Assembly: GCA_021203905.1 (NCBI GenBank)
Contig: JAJQAG010000001.1
Location: 1 to 64,000 of the forward strand
Origin: Coprobacillus sp.
GTDB lineage: Bacteria > Bacillota_I > Bacilli_A > RFN20 > CAG-826
DNA: 64,000 nt
Direction: 5' to 3'
Shown here: positions 24,364 to 32,514 of the stretch, piece by piece
Layout: each line of letters opens with the position of its first letter
How positions within the stretch are numbered: the first letter of the stretch is position 1
Translations under genes and position numbers: made by a program
The notes under the pieces: model-generated
Database searches by the model: none
What the model saw: the letters and a program-made list of their open reading frames with translations, nothing else
What the model was told of the DNA's origin: nothing

Positions 24364-25167
24364 TTGATTCTTAATAATATATTTGATTGCGCCTTTTACT
24401 CCTTGGTGGTTGCAATCTTTTTTTGTGGTGAAGGTAGCAATCTCTTTTAAGGAGTCCATCCCGTTTTTCATCGCCACGCCCACACCGGCTTCTTGTAGCA
24501 TCTCTTTATCATTAGAGGCATCCCCAATACAGACAATGTTCTCTTTAGGGATATGATAATAATCCGCAATATACTTAATGCACTCTCCTTTAGAGATATT
24601 TTTATTAAAGACTTCACAGTATGCTGCCCTAAACCAAAAACGAAGTTCATAATCTGGGTATTTACTCACAACGTTAGTTATCTTTTCTGTATCTTCTTTA
24701 TTCGTGCGGCATCTCATAAGAAGAGTCCAGGGATCGTGGGAGAGGGTCTCATTGATATCCCCAAGGATGAGATTCATATCTTCCACTCCAAAGAAAGAGG
24801 CGAGAAACTCATCATACTCACTCGCCCAGATAGTATCGGTGTTTTCACACATGATGCTATAGACACTATCTCCACACGCATTATATATTTCTTTGACAAT
24901 CTCTTTTGGGAAGATGTAGTGGGTTTGCTTAAAGTTATTATCAAAGGGGTGGAGACAAAACGCTCCATTATAGCAAATAAAAGGAGCTTTTAATCCTATC
25001 TCATCCCCAAAGTGTTTGAGGGATCGATAAGGTCTTCCGCTCGCAAGGACTATAAGATGTCCTTCATCTTGTAATTTATGAAGATAGGAAATAGTTCTAT
25101 GGGGAATCTTTTTCTTATCATTAAGGAGAGTGCTATCCATATCGATAGCAAATAAATACTTTTTCAT
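24358..25167 (-). CDS. Cof-type HAD-superfamily phosphatase
   Basis: 269 residues. DMDSTLLNDKKKIP is the HAD motif I with the nucleophile Asp, ASGRPYR is the motif II region, and GDASNDKEMLQEAGVGVAMKNG is motif III/IV of the Cof (type IIB cap) group. Such enzymes dephosphorylate sugar phosphates or flavin nucleotides. Starts within the trpS stop (TAATG), so it is co-translated with trpS. Confidence 0.9.
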   Translation of the reverse strand: MKKYLFAIDMDSTLLNDKKKIPHRTISYLHKLQDEGHLIVLASGRPYRSLKHFGDEIGLKAPFICYNGAFCLHPFDNNFKQTHYIFPKEIVKEIYNACGDSVYSIMCENTDTIWASEYDEFLASFFGVEDMNLILGDINETLSHDPWTLLMRCRTNKEDTEKITNVVSKYPDYELRFWFRAAYCEVFNKNISKGECIKYIADYYHIPKENIVCIGDASNDKEMLQEAGVGVAMKNGMDSLKEIATFTTKKDCNHQGVKGAIKYIIKNQL

Positions 25168-26150
25168 TATAAGGTCACTAAACCGATTTTCTCTTTTACT
25201 CTTAATAGAGTCTTAGAGGCTACGGCTTTGGCTTTCTTAGCCCCCTCTTCTAAAGCTTCTTTATAAGCGCCAGAAGAGAGAATCTCTTGATATCTTTCTT
25301 GGAAAGGAACAAGTTCCTTAACTACGACCTCGGCGACTTCTTTCTTAAAGTCTCCATATCCACAACCGGAGAAGTGCTTCTCAGCTTCCTCTATTGAGCA
25401 ATCACTTAGAGCAGCGTATATCGTAAGGAGATTAGAGATACCCGGTTTCTTATTAACATCATACTTAATCGTGTTATCAAGATCTGTGACCGCGCTCATA
25501 ATCTTCTTTCTGATGGTCTTCTCATCATCTAAGAGATAGATATCTCCTTTCGAATCACTCTTACTCATCTTCTTCGTAGGATCTGAAAGAGACATTATTC
25601 TTTTACCCACTTTATTGACGAGAGGTTGAGGGAGAGTAAAGGTGTCCCCATATCTCTTGTTGAAGCGGTTAGCTAAGTCTCTTGTAAGTTCTACATGTTG
25701 GACTTGATCCTCTCCTACAGGAATGGTGTCCACATCATAGAGGAGGATATCACTCGCCATAAGAACAGGATACGCAAAAATACCTAAACCAATGGCGTTT
25801 TGATTGAGTTTTATAGATTGATCTTTATATTGGGTCATTCTACTTAACTCCCCCATATAGAGATAATTTTGTAAAATTATGGCGAGTTCAGCGTGTTCGC
25901 TGACACTAGATTGGAGAAAAATGGTGTTTTTCTTTGGATCAAGACCTGCGGCAAGATAAAAACAGGCAATATCAATACTATTTTTAGTCAATATACTTGG
26001 TTCAATAGGCAATGTTAAAGCGTGCAAATCGGCAATAAAAATAAACATTTCGCCTTCATTTTGCAGACTTTTTAGATTTTTAAGCACTCCAATATAGTTT
26101 CCTAATGTCAAAGTGCCCGTTGGTTTCACACCAGTAAGGATTCTTGCCAT
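25167..26150 (-). CDS. trpS: Tryptophanyl-tRNA synthetase
   Basis: 327 residues, typical for bacterial TrpRS. PTGTLTLGNYIG is the HIGH-like motif and KKMSKSDSKGD the KMSKS loop; GEDQVQHVELTRDLA is the conserved tryptophan-site segment. A GGAG lies 11 bases before the ATG. No T-box leader is seen, though trpS is T-box-controlled in many Firmicutes. Upstream is an extensive inverted repeat shared with the divergent nrdG. Confidence 0.95.
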   Translation of the reverse strand: MARILTGVKPTGTLTLGNYIGVLKNLKSLQNEGEMFIFIADLHALTLPIEPSILTKNSIDIACFYLAAGLDPKKNTIFLQSSVSEHAELAIILQNYLYMGELSRMTQYKDQSIKLNQNAIGLGIFAYPVLMASDILLYDVDTIPVGEDQVQHVELTRDLANRFNKRYGDTFTLPQPLVNKVGKRIMSLSDPTKKMSKSDSKGDIYLLDDEKTIRKKIMSAVTDLDNTIKYDVNKKPGISNLLTIYAALSDCSIEEAEKHFSGCGYGDFKKEVAEVVVKELVPFQERYQEILSSGAYKEALEEGAKKAKAVASKTLLRVKEKIGLVTL

Positions 26151-26175
26151 AATCTCATTTACTCCAGATATTAAG

Positions 26176-26211
26176 TTTATGCTATAAAACTAAGTTTTAC
26201 AATAGCATAAA
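26176..26211. promoter_or_regulatory. Nested inverted repeats between trpS and nrdG
   Basis: Outer arms TTTATGCTAT and ATAGCATAAA (10 bases, perfect) enclose a second dyad AAAACT-A-AGTTTT. It covers the -35 area (TTTACA, 26196-26201) of the nrdG promoter, so a regulator site is plausible. It does not match the NrdR-box consensus I know. Confidence 0.5.
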
Positions 26212-26217
26212 ATTGTG

Positions 26218-26223
26218 TATACT
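26218..26223 (+). promoter_or_regulatory. -10 box of leaderless promoter for nrdG
   Basis: TATACT, 16 bases after TTTACA and 7 bases before the ATG at 26231. Confidence 0.6.
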
Positions 26224-26230
26224 TTTAGTT

Positions 26231-26938
26231 ATGAATATTGTCAGCATGGAAAAAATGTCCCTTGTGGACTACCCCAATAAGATTTCCACAGTCTTGTTTA
26301 TGAAAGGATGTAATTTTTGTTGTCCTTTCTGTCATAACAAAGATTTAGTTCTTCATGGTGACACTATTCCCGTGATGGATGAAGATGAGATATTTACCTA
26401 TCTTAAACGCCGTCAAGGAATGATTGATGCGGTGGTCATCACTGGTGGGGAACCCACTCTCGATCCCGATCTTATTGACCTCATCAAGAGAATCAAGGAC
26501 ATGGGTTATTTAGTAAAACTTGACACTAACGGCAGTAATAGCCTTGTCTTAAAAGAGATTGTTTCTAATAAACTCGTGGACTATATTGCGATGGATATAA
26601 AAAACTGCCCCGCCAGATATGATGAAACTGCGGGAGCAAAGGTTGATTTAGAAGAGATCAAAGCGAGTATTAGAATCCTTCTTAAAGGTTCAGTGAACTT
26701 TGAGTTCCGTATGACCATCATGAAGGAATTTCATCAACCTAATGCGGAGGATGTAAAAGAGCTCGCCCACCTCATCGATGGAGCGAAGCTCTTAATGTTA
26801 CAAAAGTATGAAGATAGTCCTAACTGTATTGTTGGGGGCTTTCACGCCCTAAACGAGAGAGAAGTCAGAGAATATCGTAAGGCTTTATCTGTTTATTTCC
26901 ACGGGGCAATCTATTGCCGTGGATACGGATTTAGTTAA
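26231..26938 (+). CDS. nrdG: Anaerobic ribonucleotide reductase activating protein (radical SAM)
   Basis: 235 residues. CNFCCPFC gives the C-x3-C-x2-C cluster motif that binds the [4Fe-4S] used with SAM to make the glycyl radical on NrdD; GGEPTLDPD is the SAM-binding GGEP motif. It is longer than the compact E. coli NrdG and closer to the pyruvate-formate-lyase-activase-like NrdG of anaerobic Firmicutes. Convergent with its partner nrdD, overlapping its 3' end by 8 bases. Confidence 0.92.
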   Translation: MNIVSMEKMSLVDYPNKISTVLFMKGCNFCCPFCHNKDLVLHGDTIPVMDEDEIFTYLKRRQGMIDAVVITGGEPTLDPDLIDLIKRIKDMGYLVKLDTNGSNSLVLKEIVSNKLVDYIAMDIKNCPARYDETAGAKVDLEEIKASIRILLKGSVNFEFRMTIMKEFHQPNAEDVKELAHLIDGAKLLMLQKYEDSPNCIVGGFHALNEREVREYRKALSVYFHGAIYCRGYGFS

Positions 26939-29312
26939 TCGTGGCTTTTCTCTCTTCAAGATATCTTCTAATCTCACTGGGATTATTGTAGAAAGCAGTT
27001 TTCCCATTTTCTTTTACCACAAGCGTTGGCGCTTGTTTTATTTTATAGGAATTAGTGAGATCAACATTCTCCTCCGCATCTATGGTCTTATATTCCACTC
27101 CTTCGGAGTCAAGCATAGTTTTGGCGGCGAAGCACTTTGGGCATGTCTTTGTGGTAAAGAGGAGAAGAGAATCATCATCACTGATTTCCATCACCATATT
27201 CCCATCTCCATCTTTGGTAATGGTTCTTGGTTTTAAGACGGAGTGTTCAATGACATACTCTTTTCGATCTTTAAACTCTTGAGTCTTACCCGCATTCCAG
27301 TTCTGCACTGGTCGGTAGTATCCCGTAATACGAGAGTAGACTTCGGTTCTCTCCCCACAGACTGGGCAGATATATTGCTCCCCTGTAAGATAGCCGTGGT
27401 GGTGACACACAGAATAGGTGGGGGAGATAGTGTAGTAAGGTAAACGATAGTTATGGGCAATTTTACTCACTAGTTCCATGGTTGCCTTCCAGTCTGGCAT
27501 CTTTTCTCCAAGGAACACATGGAACACGGTTCCAGAGGTATATAAGGTTTGGAGTTCATCTTGAATATCTAAGGCCGCAAAGACATCATCTGTGAAGGAG
27601 ACAGGGAGATGACTACTATTGGTGTAATAGGGAGTCTTATTGTCATCACTGGCGGTGATAATATTAGGATATTTCTCCTTGTCATGCTTGGCTAAACGAT
27701 AAGCCGTAGATTCTGCGGGAGTGGCTTCAAGGTTATATAAGTCCCCATATAACTCTTGATAATCAGAGAGTTTGTTTCTCATAAAGTTAAGGACATCTTT
27801 AGCGAATTGTTGAGCCTCAGGATCAGTAAGATCTTTCTTAAGCCATCTGGCATTAAGGCAGGCTTCATTCATCCCCACAAGACCAATGGTGGAGAAGTGG
27901 TTATTAAAGGTTCCTAAATATTTCTTAGTGTAGGGATATAGTCCCGCATCAAGGAATTTGGTAATAACATTTCTTTTAATCTTAAGAGATCTCGCGGCAA
28001 TATCCATCATCTTACTTAATCTCGCATAGAAGTCTTTCTCATCAGTTGCAAGATACGCGATTCTCGGCATATTGATCGTGACCACACCAACGGAACCTGT
28101 GGACTCACCGCTACCAAAGAAACCACCAGATTTTCTTCTTAATTCTCTAAGATCAAGTCTTAACCTACAGCACATACTACGAACATCAGAGGGTTCCATA
28201 TCGGAATTGATGTAGTTTGAGAAGTAGGGAGTACCGTATTTCGCGGTCATCTCAAAGAGTAATCTATTGTTTTCAGTATCGCTCCAATCAAAGTCTTTAG
28301 TGATGGAATAGGTGGGGATGGGATATTGGAATCCTCTTCCATTGCTATCGCCTTCAATCATGACCTCGATAAAGGCTTTATTTACCATCGCCATCTCTTT
28401 AACACAGTCTTTGTATTTAAAGTCCATCTCCTTATCACCCACAAGAGCGGGAAGCTCCGCCATATCATTAGGAACCACCCAGTCAAGGGTAATGTTGGTG
28501 AAAGGAGCTTGGGTTCCCCATCTAGAAGGAGTGTTGACTCCATAAACGAAAGATTGAATGCATTGCTTCACTTCATCATAGGAGAGGTTATCCACTTTGA
28601 CATAAGGAGCAAGGTAAGTATCAAAAGAGGAGAAGGCTTGAGCGCCCGCCCACTCATTTTGCATAATCCCAAGGAAGTTCACCATTTGATTGCAGAGCGT
28701 AGAGAGGTGTTTTGCGGGGCAAGAGGTAATCTTACCTTCCACTCCTCCTAAACCCTCTTGGATGAGCTGTTTGAGGCTCCAGCCCGCACAATAACCAGTG
28801 AGCATGCTTAAGTCATGGAGGTGAAGATCTGCATTCCTATGGGCATTAGCGATTTCTTGATCGTAAACTTCGCTTAACCAGTAGTTTGCGGTAATCGCTC
28901 CAGAGTTAGATAAAATGAGACCTCCCACAGAGTAGGTCACTGTGGAGTTCTCTTTCACTCTCCAATCCATATTCTTTAAATAATTATTAACAGTTTGTTT
29001 ATAGTCCAAGTCAGAGGTTTTCATCTCTCTTAAGGACTCATGTTGTTTTCTATACACCATATAGGATTTACACACATCCACAAAGCCACAACTGAGAAGG
29101 ACATTTTCGACAGAATCTTGGATGTCTTCCACACTGATGACCTCATCAACCACTTTGCTTTCAAAATCCGCGGTGGTCTTTAAGGCAAAGGTTGAAATCA
29201 TCTCATCAGTAAAGGACTTGTGTTCCGCGATAAAGGCTCTCTTAATCGCGTTCTCAATCTTTCTGATGTCAAACTTGACGATCTTCTCGTCTCTCTTTTT
29301 TACTTGTAGCAT
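26931..29312 (-). CDS. nrdD: Anaerobic ribonucleoside-triphosphate reductase fused to a C-terminal redoxin domain
   Basis: 793 residues from the ATG at 29312 (AGGGGGT 7 bases upstream). Domains: ATP cone (about 1-95), ten-strand catalytic barrel, zinc site CHHHGYLTGEQYICPVC, glycyl-radical loop RITGYYRP (Gly at about 664), and an added domain at about 713-793 with CPKC (724-727) and KQAPTLVV, a glutaredoxin/NrdH-type fold with the cis-Pro. Ordinary NrdD ends after the radical loop. The fusion implies that reducing power comes from a redoxin relay rather than formate, as described for the NrdD2 type. Expressed only without oxygen if active. Confidence 0.94.
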   Translation of the reverse strand: MLQVKKRDEKIVKFDIRKIENAIKRAFIAEHKSFTDEMISTFALKTTADFESKVVDEVISVEDIQDSVENVLLSCGFVDVCKSYMVYRKQHESLREMKTSDLDYKQTVNNYLKNMDWRVKENSTVTYSVGGLILSNSGAITANYWLSEVYDQEIANAHRNADLHLHDLSMLTGYCAGWSLKQLIQEGLGGVEGKITSCPAKHLSTLCNQMVNFLGIMQNEWAGAQAFSSFDTYLAPYVKVDNLSYDEVKQCIQSFVYGVNTPSRWGTQAPFTNITLDWVVPNDMAELPALVGDKEMDFKYKDCVKEMAMVNKAFIEVMIEGDSNGRGFQYPIPTYSITKDFDWSDTENNRLLFEMTAKYGTPYFSNYINSDMEPSDVRSMCCRLRLDLRELRRKSGGFFGSGESTGSVGVVTINMPRIAYLATDEKDFYARLSKMMDIAARSLKIKRNVITKFLDAGLYPYTKKYLGTFNNHFSTIGLVGMNEACLNARWLKKDLTDPEAQQFAKDVLNFMRNKLSDYQELYGDLYNLEATPAESTAYRLAKHDKEKYPNIITASDDNKTPYYTNSSHLPVSFTDDVFAALDIQDELQTLYTSGTVFHVFLGEKMPDWKATMELVSKIAHNYRLPYYTISPTYSVCHHHGYLTGEQYICPVCGERTEVYSRITGYYRPVQNWNAGKTQEFKDRKEYVIEHSVLKPRTITKDGDGNMVMEISDDDSLLLFTTKTCPKCFAAKTMLDSEGVEYKTIDAEENVDLTNSYKIKQAPTLVVKENGKTAFYNNPSEIRRYLEERKATIN

Positions 29313-29542
29313 AAGCAATACCCCCTGTATTGTTTGGTGTATAGATGTTGGCCCCAGAAATGGGCTATCTAAGTGAGTGTGAGAATATATTAATACAACT
29401 TACTAAAGTAAAGAAACAAAAAAATCATTTATTTAGACATTGTCTATATTCTCCAAGTTTTCTCTTTTACTATAGTTTCTATAGGAGTATGGAGAGAAAA
29501 AAATATGATGTATATTAATGGAACTCATCAAAAGAAAGGTCT

Positions 29543-29548
29543 TATAAT
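29543..29548 (+). promoter_or_regulatory. -10 box of leaderless promoter for spx
   Basis: TATAAT, 6 bases before the ATG at 29555; no Shine-Dalgarno. Confidence 0.65.
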
Positions 29549-29554
29549 ATAGGC

Positions 29555-30004
29555 ATGCTCAAAATCTATACCACTCCGAGTTGTTCATCTTGTAAGAAAG
29601 TCAAACAATGGCTAGAAGAACAAGGAATCCCCTATGTAGAGAAGAATATCTTTGCGTCCGCTCTCAACGAAAAAGAGCTCACAGAGATTCTTTCACTCAC
29701 AGAAAACGGGACCGACGATATCATCTCTAAGAGAAGTCGTATCATCAGAGAGAACAACATCGATATTGATTCGATGTCGATTAAAGAACTCATTGAATTT
29801 ATTAAAGCGAATCCCTCAGTTCTCAAAAGACCCATTATCTTAGATGATAAGAAATTTCAAGTTGGTTATAACCCTGATGAGATTACAGTGTTTCTCTCCC
29901 GCGCAAAAAGAATTGCTCTCTGGGAGTGCCAGAGAGGGCAGTGTGGAGAGTGTGACCAATGTCCTATTGGTCTCACGGATGAAGATTTAAAAAGGAGCGA
30001 CTAG
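29555..30004 (+). CDS. spx: Spx-family redox-responsive transcription regulator with a Cys-rich tail
   Basis: 149 residues. Close to Bacillus Spx: YTTPSCSSCKKVKQWLEE with the redox pair Cys10/Cys13, the NGTDDIISKRS segment, and LKRPIILDDKKFQVGYNPDEI. Spx binds the alpha subunit of RNA polymerase and switches transcription under disulfide stress. The tail after about residue 122 is unusual: WECQRGQCGECDQCP holds four Cys, absent from the Bacillus protein (131 residues), and could add a metal or redox site. Leaderless promoter. Its stop abuts the convergent CYTH gene. Confidence 0.88.
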   Translation: MLKIYTTPSCSSCKKVKQWLEEQGIPYVEKNIFASALNEKELTEILSLTENGTDDIISKRSRIIRENNIDIDSMSIKELIEFIKANPSVLKRPIILDDKKFQVGYNPDEITVFLSRAKRIALWECQRGQCGECDQCPIGLTDEDLKRSD

Positions 30005-30592
30005 TTAAAGCGTCGCTCTCTGATATTTTGTTTTATATTCTTTCGAGATCTCAAAGCCGAAGTTAGTGGAGATCTTTTTTAATAGGTCGAGGGCCTTTTC
30101 TTTCTCTGGACACTCCACCTCGATATCGTAGTCCTTTACTTCTTCTTCCTCAACGAGGTAACTATTGGAGTCAATGACAATCTTAGCGTCCTCCTCAACA
30201 ATCTCGAATCGCTTCGTGTGCATCTCTCCCTTTTTCGTAAAGGTAATCATTGATAAGTCTTTCTCTTTAAGAGCCTCTTTAATCTCTCCTTCTGGGAGAA
30301 TGTGATTATCTAAGAGATCACTTTTTGTGAGAACATCAATCGCTTGAGTGTACTCCTCAGACTCCATCTCACTTAGAAGAATCTTTAAAGATAACTCCAC
30401 AGAAGCATCAGTGGTTCTTAGCCTTAAAAAGCAATCATGATCCGCTAGGTCAGAAGCCTCACTATCGAGATAGATGTTATCCATATCTATAAATGGAGTC
30501 GCGGGATGCGCGCGTAGATAAGCCGCGCAAAGAGAAATATAGGTCTCTTCACTAATAAATGATCTAGTTTCAATTTCGTTTATTTTTGACAT
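30005..30592 (-). CDS. CYTH-domain protein (YjbK-like phosphohydrolase family)
   Basis: 195 residues. EIETRSFI near the start is the E-x-E-x-R/K signature of the CYTH (triphosphate tunnel) fold, and the remaining acidic/basic alternating strands (FLRLRTT, TKRFEIV, DIEVECPEKEKA) fit it. CYTH enzymes act on triphosphate-bearing substrates with a divalent metal; YjbK members in Firmicutes have unclear substrates. A TAAAAT box lies 7 bases before the ATG, with GGGG between, so leaderless or weakly led. Confidence 0.85.
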   Translation of the reverse strand: MSKINEIETRSFISEETYISLCAAYLRAHPATPFIDMDNIYLDSEASDLADHDCFLRLRTTDASVELSLKILLSEMESEEYTQAIDVLTKSDLLDNHILPEGEIKEALKEKDLSMITFTKKGEMHTKRFEIVEEDAKIVIDSNSYLVEEEEVKDYDIEVECPEKEKALDLLKKISTNFGFEISKEYKTKYQRATL

Positions 30593-30599
30593 GCCCCTA

Positions 30600-30605
30600 A
30601 TTTTA
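30600..30605 (-). promoter_or_regulatory. -10 box of leaderless promoter for the CYTH gene
   Basis: TAAAAT on the minus strand, 7 bases before the ATG at 30592. Confidence 0.55.
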
Positions 30606-30635
30606 AACTAAAGGACATAATTTTTCAATAAAAGA

Positions 30636-30664
30636 TGGGTTAAAAGAGATTAATATTTAACCCA
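30636..30664. promoter_or_regulatory. Inverted repeat between CYTH gene and nadK
   Basis: TGGGTTAAA and TTTAACCCA arms (9 bases, perfect), 11-base spacer, in the divergent intergenic region. Confidence 0.4.
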
Positions 30665-30736
30665 CAATAAATGAAGAGAGATATACGAAAAAGAGCAAAA
30701 ATTCTTTCTTTTATTTATAATGTTTTTAAAACATTT

Positions 30737-30742
30737 TAAAAT
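30737..30742 (+). promoter_or_regulatory. -10 box of leaderless promoter for nadK
   Basis: TAAAAT, 7 bases before the ATG at 30750, which is preferred over an upstream ATG at 30720. Confidence 0.55.
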
Positions 30743-30749
30743 AGTGGTT

Positions 30750-31520
30750 ATGAAAGTTGCATTTTATAGTAAAGAAGATCGAGAGGATGCGAGAGCAATT
30801 ATCTATAGTCTTGCTCTTTCCTTAAGAAGAAGTGGTTATGATATCGTAGAGGAGAAGCCAGATATCGTTATTGTCATCGGTGGAGACGGAACCTATTTAA
30901 AGGCTATTCAACACTACGCTAATGACCTCGATAAAGTCTCTTTTGTGGGTATTGGAATCGGGGAGCTTTCCTATTTCTATGATTTTACAGGAGAGAATTG
31001 GGAAGATATCACCTACGCTTTAACATCTAAATTTTTAGAAACTGTCGAGTATCCTCTTCTTGAATGCACACTAAATAAAAAGAAATATTACGCCTTTAAT
31101 GATTTCAGAATCATTAACCCCACCAGAGTTGAGAGTATTTATATCTCTATTAATGGTGAAGGCTTTGAAAAGATTGTTGCCGATGGAGTGTGTGTGGCCA
31201 CTCCGATTGGAAGTACTGGTTTTAATAAATCTAATCGTGGAGCGGTTATCCATCCTTCTCTAGATGCTTTCCAATTAACGGAGATTAATTCTATTACAAA
31301 TAGAAATGCTTCTAGTCTTGGATCACCACTTGTTCTCTCTGGTCGTGATTCTTTAATTGTCGCGGTGGATGGACCCTTTAAGTTCTGTTATGATTGTCTT
31401 GATATCGATGTCAAAGATGCCACAAATATTGAGATCACTAAATCAAAGAAAACAGTAAAGATTTTAAGGATTAAAGATTATTCGTTCTATCAATCCCTTA
31501 AAGAAGGATTCGTGAAGTAA
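30750..31520 (+). CDS. nadK: NAD kinase
   Basis: 256 residues. IGGDGTYLKA is the catalytic GGDGT motif, and DGVCVATPIGSTGFNKS carries the NAD-binding and substrate-discriminating segment. It phosphorylates NAD to NADP using ATP or polyphosphate. The size fits the short Firmicutes PpnK. The next gene begins within its stop codon (TAATG), so the two are coupled. Confidence 0.93.
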   Translation: MKVAFYSKEDREDARAIIYSLALSLRRSGYDIVEEKPDIVIVIGGDGTYLKAIQHYANDLDKVSFVGIGIGELSYFYDFTGENWEDITYALTSKFLETVEYPLLECTLNKKKYYAFNDFRIINPTRVESIYISINGEGFEKIVADGVCVATPIGSTGFNKSNRGAVIHPSLDAFQLTEINSITNRNASSLGSPLVLSGRDSLIVAVDGPFKFCYDCLDIDVKDATNIEITKSKKTVKILRIKDYSFYQSLKEGFVK

Positions 31521-31912
31521 TGGAAGATAAAACCTGGATTCAAAATAACTGGTGGACGCTTGTGCTCATCGGTTTTATTATCCTTGTCCTTATCATCATT
31601 TTAATCGTAGGTGTTTATCTCTTGAGAAGAAGAAAACGAGTTGTCCCTGTTCAACAAAATGATTTTGAGAAGGAACTCGTTCAAGCCTTTGGTGGGGATG
31701 AGAATATTATCGCTGTCACCATCTTGGGTAATAAGCTTCAAGTGGAGGTCAATAACTTCCAGATCATTGATAAAACTTCTCTTTCTCGTCTTGGAATTAC
31801 CCACACTGTGCAAAAGGCACACCTGTTAACCATTTCTTCTTCTAACTCTAAAAAAAGTGTGCAAGAAATAGAGAGTCTCCTCTCTAATCACATTAAAGGT
31901 GTCAAATATTAA
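31520..31912 (+). CDS. Membrane-anchored EIIB-like domain without the phosphorylated Cys
   Basis: 130 residues. One membrane helix (about 12-35) followed by a domain with the glucose-type PTS EIIB pattern: AFGGDENIIAVTI, VEVNNFQIIDKTSLSRLGI and a closing SVQEIESLL. In real EIIB the loop N-C-x-T-R-L-R holds the phosphocysteine; here it is ILGNKLQVEV with no Cys, so phosphotransfer is not expected. It is a probable regulatory or structural relic, co-translated with nadK. Confidence 0.65.
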   Translation: MEDKTWIQNNWWTLVLIGFIILVLIIILIVGVYLLRRRKRVVPVQQNDFEKELVQAFGGDENIIAVTILGNKLQVEVNNFQIIDKTSLSRLGITHTVQKAHLLTISSSNSKKSVQEIESLLSNHIKGVKY

Positions 31913-31914
31913 AA

Positions 31915-32514
31915 TTAGTGCAAAAACTCGATTTTTAAATCAAAATCACTGCAAAACTTCTTTAAATCTTTCAAAATCTCACTTGTGGGGAACCCCATGA
32001 TATTAGTGTAGCTCCCCCTAAATGAATCAATAAGAGGATATTCCTTACTCGACTCTTGTATCCCATACGCCCCCGCTTTATCATAGGGAGCTTTTTCTTT
32101 AACATATCTCTCTATGAGTTCATCATCGAGCTTATTAAATTTGACAAAAGAATGAACCTCACCATCGAGTTCATGATCTTGATAAATAAATGTATAAGCG
32201 GTAACCACTTCATGAGTCTTGTCTGAAAGAGTATGAAGCATGTCTAGTGCCCTATCATAGTTATAAGGTTTACCAATGATTTCATCTTCTAATATGACAA
32301 TCGTGTCACACCCAATCACTAAATCATCTGGATATGATTTTGCCCCTAACTTGGCTTTTCGTTTCGCCAGGTCTCTAACGCACTCTAGGGGTGCTAGCTT
32401 CTTTGATTCCTCTTCATCTATCTCTGTATCTATACACAAAAAAGAAGAGCATATCTCTTTGAATAGCTCTCTTCTTCTTGGTGATTTACTAGCAAGGGTA
32501 ACTTTCGTGTCCAT
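31915..32514 (-). CDS. maf: Maf-family nucleoside-triphosphate pyrophosphatase
   Basis: 199 residues. LASKSPRRRELF is the Maf signature and GCDTIVI the metal-binding region. Maf proteins hydrolyse dTTP, UTP or modified NTPs to monophosphates; the Bacillus gene affects septation. Its start overlaps the rnjA stop (TAATG), so it is the second gene of an rnjA-maf operon. Convergent with the EIIB-like gene, 2 bases apart. Confidence 0.9.
   Translation of the reverse strand: MDTKVTLASKSPRRRELFKEICSSFLCIDTEIDEEESKKLAPLECVRDLAKRKAKLGAKSYPDDLVIGCDTIVILEDEIIGKPYNYDRALDMLHTLSDKTHEVVTAYTFIYQDHELDGEVHSFVKFNKLDDELIERYVKEKAPYDKAGAYGIQESSKEYPLIDSFRGSYTNIMGFPTSEILKDLKKFCSDFDLKIEFLH

Noticed and set aside
26151-26230. 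T-box leader for trpS or gltX
   Set aside because: Checked for a TGGNACCGCG-type element and specifier stem before trpS and gltX; none is present.
29313-29554. NrdR boxes upstream of nrdD
   Set aside because: No pair of ACACTATATATTGTGT-like sites is recognisable in this AT-rich region.
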